From Pseudomonadota bacterium (GTDB taxonomy: Bacteria; Myxococcota_A; Polyangia; Polyangiales; Polyangiaceae), in assembly GCA_023411445.1 (NCBI GenBank), contig JAEYOT010000645.1, forward strand, positions 1 to 10,553: a stretch of 10,553 nucleotides of DNA. The letters run 5' to 3'. Shown in pieces: positions 6,796 to 10,553 of this stretch; the first letter of the stretch is position 1; every line of letters starts with the position of its first letter. A program made the translations under genes and the position numbers. The notes beneath the pieces were generated by a model that was not told the origin of the DNA, did not search any database, and was given only the letters and a program-made list of their open reading frames with translations.

Positions 6796-7455
6796 ATGGC
6801 GGTCATGCAGACGCGCGGATTCATTGCGGCATGGCTGCTCGGTGTGTGCCTGGTTGGGTGCGGCGGCGGCAAGCCGGCTGAGGCACCGGACAGCGAGGAC
6901 ACGGCGGCAGAAGCGAAGAGCGACGCCGCGGGCGATGGCGCCAAGGCCGAGGCGGACAAGGCGGAGGACAAGCCGGCCGAGCCGGAGGCAGCTCCCACGC
7001 CGTCTCGCTCCGTGCAGGACATCATCACGGCGCCGGACGTCCTCTTCTTGTTCTCCTTCAACGACTCGGAGCCGAAGCAGGCCGCCGAGGAGGCGTGCAC
7101 CAAGAAGGCGGGGGACGACGCCAAGAAGATGAACCAGTGCATGGCCGCCGAGCGCAAGAAGTTCCCGGCGGATGGGCACCGCTTCCTCAAGGACGAGAAG
7201 GACCAGTGGTGGTGGCTCACAGTGCGGCAGAGCGGTAACCGCCTGAACAATCTCCACAAGATCCCGATCGAGTTCATCGACGAGACGGACAACAGCATCA
7301 CGCTCAAGCCAGTCGGCAAGGACAAGGGCAGCGCGCCCATGAAGCCGCCCGCCAAGGTGGTGGTGGAAGTGCCGAACGACTACCAAATCGTGTTCCAAGA
7401 TCCGAAGGCCGGGCGTCTGGTGTTCCAGGCCAAGGTCGGCGTCGTCAGCGAGTAG
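6796..7455 (+). CDS. Predicted lipoprotein of unknown function
   Basis: A 219-residue protein I do not recognise. The signal peptide (FIAAWLLGVCLVGC) ends in lipobox LVGC with C22 from ATG 6796. ATG at 6805 would serve as well and give C19. Residues 26-70 are a low-complexity Ala/Glu/Asp/Lys/Pro linker, likely a disordered tether to the membrane. The folded part (about 72-219) has a helical section with C101 and C115 (C-x13-C, a possible disulfide), then a WWWL patch (138-141) and a beta-rich end (IPIEFIDETDNSITLKPVG, KVVVEVPNDYQIVFQDP, RLVFQAKVGVV). The 65-nt gap after the cytochrome gene has no clear terminator, so shared transcription and a shared envelope location are possible. A 6-bp dyad (CTCGCA 6754-6759, TGCGAG 6774-6779) covers part of a GAGG before the start. 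Confidence 0.85.
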   Translation: MAVMQTRGFIAAWLLGVCLVGCGGGKPAEAPDSEDTAAEAKSDAAGDGAKAEADKAEDKPAEPEAAPTPSRSVQDIITAPDVLFLFSFNDSEPKQAAEEACTKKAGDDAKKMNQCMAAERKKFPADGHRFLKDEKDQWWWLTVRQSGNRLNNLHKIPIEFIDETDNSITLKPVGKDKGSAPMKPPAKVVVEVPNDYQIVFQDPKAGRLVFQAKVGVVSE

Positions 7456-7487
7456 CGCGCTCTCGGCTCCTCACTCCGGGTGCTCCC

Positions 7488-8885
7488 GTGTCCGCCGCCG
7501 TCTTCGACCAGCCTCCCGCCGTGGCGGCGCCGCTGGATCCCGGCTTTCGCCCGCTTTACCTGGCGCTGAAGGCGCACCGCCTAGCCGCTGCCAGCGCCGG
7601 CGCGACGCTCAGCTTGGCGCTGGAGCGCAGCGGTGGCGCCGTGTCGCGCTTCGCCATGCCGGTGTTTCCGGACGGCCACCCCCGCTCAGCCGACAGCGCG
7701 CGCTTGGCGGAGCGAGTGCTCAAGTTTTTGCTGTGGCAGCGCGGGGGCCACCGCGTCTTCGTCGCCGGCTCCCGCGCAATCGCGGCTGCGCTCCAGGCCC
7801 AGTACCGACCCGGTGGCGAGCGGGCTTTCGACGCGGACTTCTTCGCCAAGGTCTACGAGCAGCCTGCCTTCTCGGTCGTGAGCGTGAGCGAGGCCGAGCT
7901 GCCGGCGGAGCTCGAGCAAGGCAAGGCCATTGGCGGTCACCTCGACGGCTGCCGCATCGGCTTCGACGCGGGCGGCAGCGATCGCAAGGTAGCGGCTGTC
8001 ATCGACGGCAAGGAAGTGTTCTCGCTTGAGACGGTGTGGCAGCCGAAGCTCGAGAGCGACCCGCAGTATCACATCGACGGCATCGACGACTCGATCCGCC
8101 GCGCGGCCGCGCATTTGCCTCGCATCGACGCGATCGGCGTGAGCTCCGCCGGCATCTACGTGGACAACCGCACCAGGGTCGCCTCGCTGTTTCGCAAGGT
8201 GCCGGAAGCGGAGTTCAACGCGCGCATCAAGAGCATCTACCAGGACCTCGCCAAGAGGTGGGGGGACGTGCCGCTCGAGGTCGCCAACGATGGTGACGTG
8301 ACGGCGCTGGCTGGCGCGCTGGAGCTGAAGGATTGTCCGGTGCTCGGCATCGCGATGGGTACGAGCCAGGCGGTCGGCTACGTCAGCCAGCAGGGCCTGA
8401 TCACCGGCTGGCTCAACGAGCTTTCGTTCGCGCCGGTGGACGTGAGCGAGCAGGCGCCGCTGGACGTAGAATGGTCCGGCGATCGCGGCACCGGGGTGAG
8501 CTACTTCTCGCAAGACGCCGCCATCCGCCTGGCCGCGCACGTTCGGCTGGAGCTACCGAGCGATGCCTCGCCGGGCGAGAAGCTAAAGGCGGTTCAGCGC
8601 GGGCTGGCGGCCGGTGACGCAAGGGCCCGTGCCATCTTCGAGACCCTGGGCGTCTACTTGGGTTACGGCTTGCTACAGTACGCGGACTTCTACGTCATGA
8701 AGCACGTGCTCTTGCTCGGACGAGTCACCTCCGGTGAGGGCGGCAACCTGCTGATCGCGACGGCGCGGCGCGTGCTCGCGACCGAGTCGCCAGAGCTGGC
8801 GGAGCGCGTGTGCATCCATTTGCCGGACGAGGCCACGCGCCGCGTCGGTCAAGCCATCGCCGCGGCCAGCCTGCCGCGAGTCTGA
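7488..8885 (+). CDS. ROK-family protein (sugar kinase-like ASKHA fold)
   Basis: A 465-residue cytoplasmic ROK/ASKHA-fold protein, probably an ATP-dependent sugar or amino-sugar kinase. The phosphate-1 loop is IGFDAGGSDRKVAAVIDG (157-174), the catalytic-Asp region ANDGDVTALAGA (266-277, candidate base D268), the phosphate-2 loop GIAMGTSQAVGYV (287-299), and the adenosine-side glycines LLLGRVTSGEGGN (408-420). The usual ROK zinc motif CxCGxxGCxE is absent, placing it in a divergent subfamily. About 150 residues precede the kinase core; they look like strands and helices of an additional or degenerate actin-like half (LSLALERSGGAVSRFAMPVF) rather than a winged-helix DNA-binding domain, so a repressor role is less likely. 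The start is GTG 7488, 32 nt after the lipoprotein gene, with a weak ribosome binding site. It is tightly linked to the PIG-L deacetylase gene, suggesting successive steps on an acetylated amino sugar. The substrate is inferred, not shown. Confidence 0.82.
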   Translation: MSAAVFDQPPAVAAPLDPGFRPLYLALKAHRLAAASAGATLSLALERSGGAVSRFAMPVFPDGHPRSADSARLAERVLKFLLWQRGGHRVFVAGSRAIAAALQAQYRPGGERAFDADFFAKVYEQPAFSVVSVSEAELPAELEQGKAIGGHLDGCRIGFDAGGSDRKVAAVIDGKEVFSLETVWQPKLESDPQYHIDGIDDSIRRAAAHLPRIDAIGVSSAGIYVDNRTRVASLFRKVPEAEFNARIKSIYQDLAKRWGDVPLEVANDGDVTALAGALELKDCPVLGIAMGTSQAVGYVSQQGLITGWLNELSFAPVDVSEQAPLDVEWSGDRGTGVSYFSQDAAIRLAAHVRLELPSDASPGEKLKAVQRGLAAGDARARAIFETLGVYLGYGLLQYADFYVMKHVLLLGRVTSGEGGNLLIATARRVLATESPELAERVCIHLPDEATRRVGQAIAAASLPRV

Positions 8886-8889
8886 GGAG
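8884..8889 (+). promoter_or_regulatory. Strong ribosome binding site for the PIG-L gene
   Basis: GAGGAG sits four bases before ATG 8894 and overlaps the TGA (8883-8885) of the ROK gene. It is the clearest Shine-Dalgarno in the window. It fixes the deacetylase start at 8894 rather than at the in-frame upstream codon at 8810, and indicates translational linkage of the two genes. Confidence 0.75.
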
Positions 8890-8893
8890 CCCG

Positions 8894-9751
8894 ATGACAC
8901 TCTCGCTCAGCCGACATAGCGCCGATCTCTTCGTGCCGGACGATAGCCCGCTACCGCAAGCGCTCGCGCGCACCACGCACCTGGCGGTGGGCGCGCATCA
9001 AGACGATCTCGAGCTCATGGCCGCGCACGGCGTGGAGGAGTGCTTTCAGAATCCGGCGCGGTGGTTCACCGGCGTGGTGGTGACGGACGGCGGCGGGAGC
9101 GCGCGCGCCTTCGAGTACGAAGCCTACAGCGACGAGCAGATGAGAGAGGTGCGCAAGCTAGAGCAGCGCAAGGCCGCCTACGTGGGCGAGTACTCCGCCA
9201 TGCTTCAGCTCGGTCACCCTTCCAGCGCCGTCAAGGACGGCGCCGCGCCGGACGTGCTGGCCGATCTTTGCGCGATCCTCCGCGCGACGACGCCGGAGGT
9301 GGTGTACACGCACAACCTGGCCGACAAGCACGACACGCACGTGGCCGTGTGCCTGCGCTTGATCGCCGCCTGCCAGGCGCTAGCGCCGAGCGAGCGACCG
9401 CGGCGCATCATCGGCTGCGAGGTGTGGCGGGATCTGGACTGGCTGTGCGACGCCGACAAAGTGGTGATGCCGCTCGACCGCCGCGAGAACCTGCACGCGG
9501 CGCTGATGGGCGTGTTCGACTCGCAGATCGCCGGCGGCAAGCGCTACGACTTGGCCACCGCCGGCCGGCGCCGCGCGCACGCCACGTACTTCGAGTCTCA
9601 CGGCACGGATCAGCACACGCAGCTCACCTGGGGCATGGATCTCACGACCTTGCTCGACGGCGTGAGGCCGGAGGAGTTGGTCCAGCGCTACATCGCCCGC
9701 TTCGAGAGCGAGGTGAGCCAGCGCCTCGCCAAGCTCTCCGGCGCGCGCTGA
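8894..9751 (+). CDS. PIG-L/LmbE-family N-deacetylase
   Basis: A 285-residue cytoplasmic zinc-dependent deacetylase of the PIG-L (LmbE/MshB/BshB) family. These enzymes remove N-acetyl groups from GlcNAc-containing compounds. The first metal motif is AHQDDLE (34-40), a variant of AHPDDE with Pro replaced by Gln, giving ligands H35 and D38 and base D37. The second is HNLADKHDTHVAV (140-152), supplying H146/H149 and matching the nagB-associated subgroup I remember from Firmicutes, Spirochaetes and Thermotogae. VVVTDGGGS (61-69) and IGCEVWRDLDWL (173-184) are core strands of the Rossmann-like fold. No signal peptide is visible. It follows the ROK gene with an 8-nt gap and a strong ribosome binding site, so both probably act on the same amino-sugar pathway. 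No nagB-type deaminase is in the window. The gene ends 1 nt from the convergent Kunitz gene. Confidence 0.9.
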   Translation: MTLSLSRHSADLFVPDDSPLPQALARTTHLAVGAHQDDLELMAAHGVEECFQNPARWFTGVVVTDGGGSARAFEYEAYSDEQMREVRKLEQRKAAYVGEYSAMLQLGHPSSAVKDGAAPDVLADLCAILRATTPEVVYTHNLADKHDTHVAVCLRLIAACQALAPSERPRRIIGCEVWRDLDWLCDADKVVMPLDRRENLHAALMGVFDSQIAGGKRYDLATAGRRRAHATYFESHGTDQHTQLTWGMDLTTLLDGVRPEELVQRYIARFESEVSQRLAKLSGAR

Positions 9752-9752
9752 C

Positions 9753-10553
9753 TCACGGCGCCGGGGGCGGGTATGCCAGAGCGCAGAAGCCGCTGGCGCC
9801 GCACCTCGCGACGGCGGCGCCGACCGCGACGTCGCACTCGGGGCAGCCCGGCGGCATGGCGCCGCACACCAGCTCCTCGAACGCGTTGGTCGTATTGACG
9901 GCGATGGACTTGAGCACGCCGCACCCCTCGCAGCAGTCGTTGCCGTTGCGCACGCGGCAATCCTCGTCCTTCTTGCAGGCGCTCACCGGGCTCTTGCGCA
10001 CGTCTTCCACCACACACTGGCCGGCGACGCAGTTGGCGACGAAGAACTTCAAGCCGCCTGCGTCCGGGGGGATCGCACATGGCGCGCAAATCGGTTCGTC
10101 ACGGGGCGGCGCGATGCGCAGGCACTGGCCGCCGACAGCGATGAGGTGCTGCTTGTTCACTGCTACCATGTCCCACGTCGTGAGGGCCGGCGTGTCGCAG
10201 ACGCCGCAGCAGCCGGTGTTCGCCAGTGTGACGGTGCAGTCGTCCGGCACCGTGCAGGTGTCGTAGTCGGGTGTGTTCGTGGGGCAGGCTGCTTGGCACT
10301 CCGCCAGGGATTCGTAGTTGTTCTCGTTGCCGTCGCAGCCGCCGTAGACAAAAGGCCGGCAGATGCCGGTCTTGGGGTCGTGGTACCAGCGCTGGAAGGC
10401 TGCGTTGCAGGATCCAGGTTGGGGCGCTGCCGTGCAGCGCGGCTCTCCCGGGCCTGAGCCGGCGTTACCGCTGCCAGCCGAGCTCGTCCCGCCGCTGCCG
10501 GCGCTGGCCGCACCAGCTGTACCCGAGCCGCCCGAGCCCGAGCCGCCCTTGCC
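9753..10553 (-). CDS. Secreted Cys-rich protein with Kunitz domain, 5' end outside window
   Basis: Partial gene: the frame is open from the right edge to TGA at 9753-9755, showing the C-terminal 266 residues; the start and presumed signal peptide lie beyond the window. A GTG at 10250 lies mid-domain and is not the start. Visible residues 1-36 are Gly/Ser/Ala low complexity, like the surface linker of many myxobacterial exported proteins. Residues 40-90 are a BPTI/Kunitz domain. Residues 100-180 and 193-257 each hold ten cysteines in the same order, a duplicated module. The 26 cysteines, all even in number per domain, imply a disulfide-bonded extracytoplasmic protein. A likely role is a secreted or surface protease inhibitor or adhesin, but the inhibitory function is unproven. 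The gene is convergent with the deacetylase gene (1-nt gap), with no room for a dedicated terminator between them. Confidence 0.88.
   Translation of the reverse strand, partial: GKGGSGSGGSGTAGAASAGSGGTSSAGSGNAGSGPGEPRCTAAPQPGSCNAAFQRWYHDPKTGICRPFVYGGCDGNENNYESLAECQAACPTNTPDYDTCTVPDDCTVTLANTGCCGVCDTPALTTWDMVAVNKQHLIAVGGQCLRIAPPRDEPICAPCAIPPDAGGLKFFVANCVAGQCVVEDVRKSPVSACKKDEDCRVRNGNDCCEGCGVLKSIAVNTTNAFEELVCGAMPPGCPECDVAVGAAVARCGASGFCALAYPPPAP
9783..9977 (-). repeat. Ten-cysteine module, copy 2
   Basis: Visible residues 193-257 of the Kunitz protein. Pattern C-x5-C-x7-CC-x2-C-x18-C-x6-C-x2-C-x10-C-x5-C. Same cysteine order as copy 1 with shorter loops; shared EDC, CC-x2-C and IAVN. It is diverged, so an old duplication. 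Confidence 0.75.
10014..10256 (-). repeat. Ten-cysteine module, copy 1
   Basis: Visible residues 100-180 of the Kunitz protein. Pattern C-x5-C-x8-CC-x2-C-x24-C-x11-C-x2-C-x15-C-x4-C. It shares DDC, CC-x2-C, a central VAVN, a C-x2-C and a C-terminal C-x4-C with copy 2. I do not recognise the family. Confidence 0.75.
10284..10436 (-). other. Kunitz/BPTI domain-coding segment
   Basis: Fifty-one residues from first to last cysteine, exactly the C5-C55 length of bovine BPTI, aligning with no gaps: Cys at BPTI positions 5, 14, 30, 38, 51, 55. Conserved residues include G12, R20, Y22 (F/Y), F33, Y35, G36, G37, N43, Y45 (F/Y) and S47. Signature pieces are QRWYHDPKTG, FVYGGC and NNYES. The P1 residue after C14 is Asn rather than Lys/Arg, followed by the usual P1' Ala. 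Confidence 0.93.

Noticed and set aside
9040..10266. Plus-strand open frame of 408 codons across the deacetylase and Kunitz genes
   Set aside because: It is out of frame with the deacetylase and antisense to the Cys-rich gene, with no domain signature.
10163..10513. Minus-strand open frame of 116 codons at the right edge
   Set aside because: It is out of frame with the clear Kunitz domain; Arg/Ala/Thr-rich with no motif.

Overview
The window is GC-rich (roughly two-thirds GC by eye). Third codon positions are strongly G/C-biased, so long spurious open frames run antisense to the real genes. Three of the ten genes appear to start with GTG. The gene mix suggests a Myxococcota bacterium, most likely of the Polyangiales/Sorangium type: a hybrid 7TM histidine kinase, a DUF4230 protein, lipoproteins with low-complexity linkers, a propeller/di-heme cytochrome, and a secreted Gly/Ser-rich, Cys-rich protein with a Kunitz domain. 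The taxonomic placement is inference from gene content only.

Layout. (1) 21-1543, plus strand: a serine O-acetyltransferase gene (first step of cysteine synthesis) whose stop codon overlaps the GTG start of a HAD-family hydrolase. (2) 1533-4224, minus strand: a 7TM hybrid histidine kinase/receiver, followed 58 nt downstream by a membrane-anchored DUF4230 protein. The DUF4230 gene runs tail-to-tail into the HAD gene with an 11-nt overlap. (3) 4225-4413: a divergent intergenic region with a perfect 18-bp palindrome just upstream of the kinase start. (4) 4414-4722, plus: a roughly 100-residue protein resembling the two terminal helices of flagellar rod/hook axial proteins without a middle. (5) 4862-7455, plus: two predicted lipoproteins, one a beta-propeller fused to a di-heme MauG/cytochrome-c-peroxidase-like domain, the other unrecognised with an acidic/Ala-rich linker. 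(6) 7488-9751, plus: a ROK-family protein and a PIG-L/LmbE deacetylase, closely linked and probably an amino-sugar or glycoconjugate module. (7) 9753-10553, minus: the C-terminal 266 residues of a gene that runs off the right edge. It encodes a Gly/Ser linker, a full BPTI/Kunitz domain with spacing identical to bovine BPTI, and two diverged copies of a ten-cysteine module.

How the parts fit. Most genes look like separate one- or two-gene units. Supported co-transcription pairs are cysE-HAD (overlap), kinase-DUF4230 (short gap), cytochrome-lipoprotein (65-nt gap) and ROK-PIG-L (8-nt gap, strong ribosome binding site). The most unusual item is the Kunitz plus duplicated ten-Cys protein, followed by the mini flagellar-axial-like protein with no flagellar neighbours and the kinase promoter palindrome. 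I see no tRNA, rRNA, CRISPR array, insertion sequence or phage gene. No gene-free stretch exceeds 300 bases; the longest is 189 nt (4225-4413).
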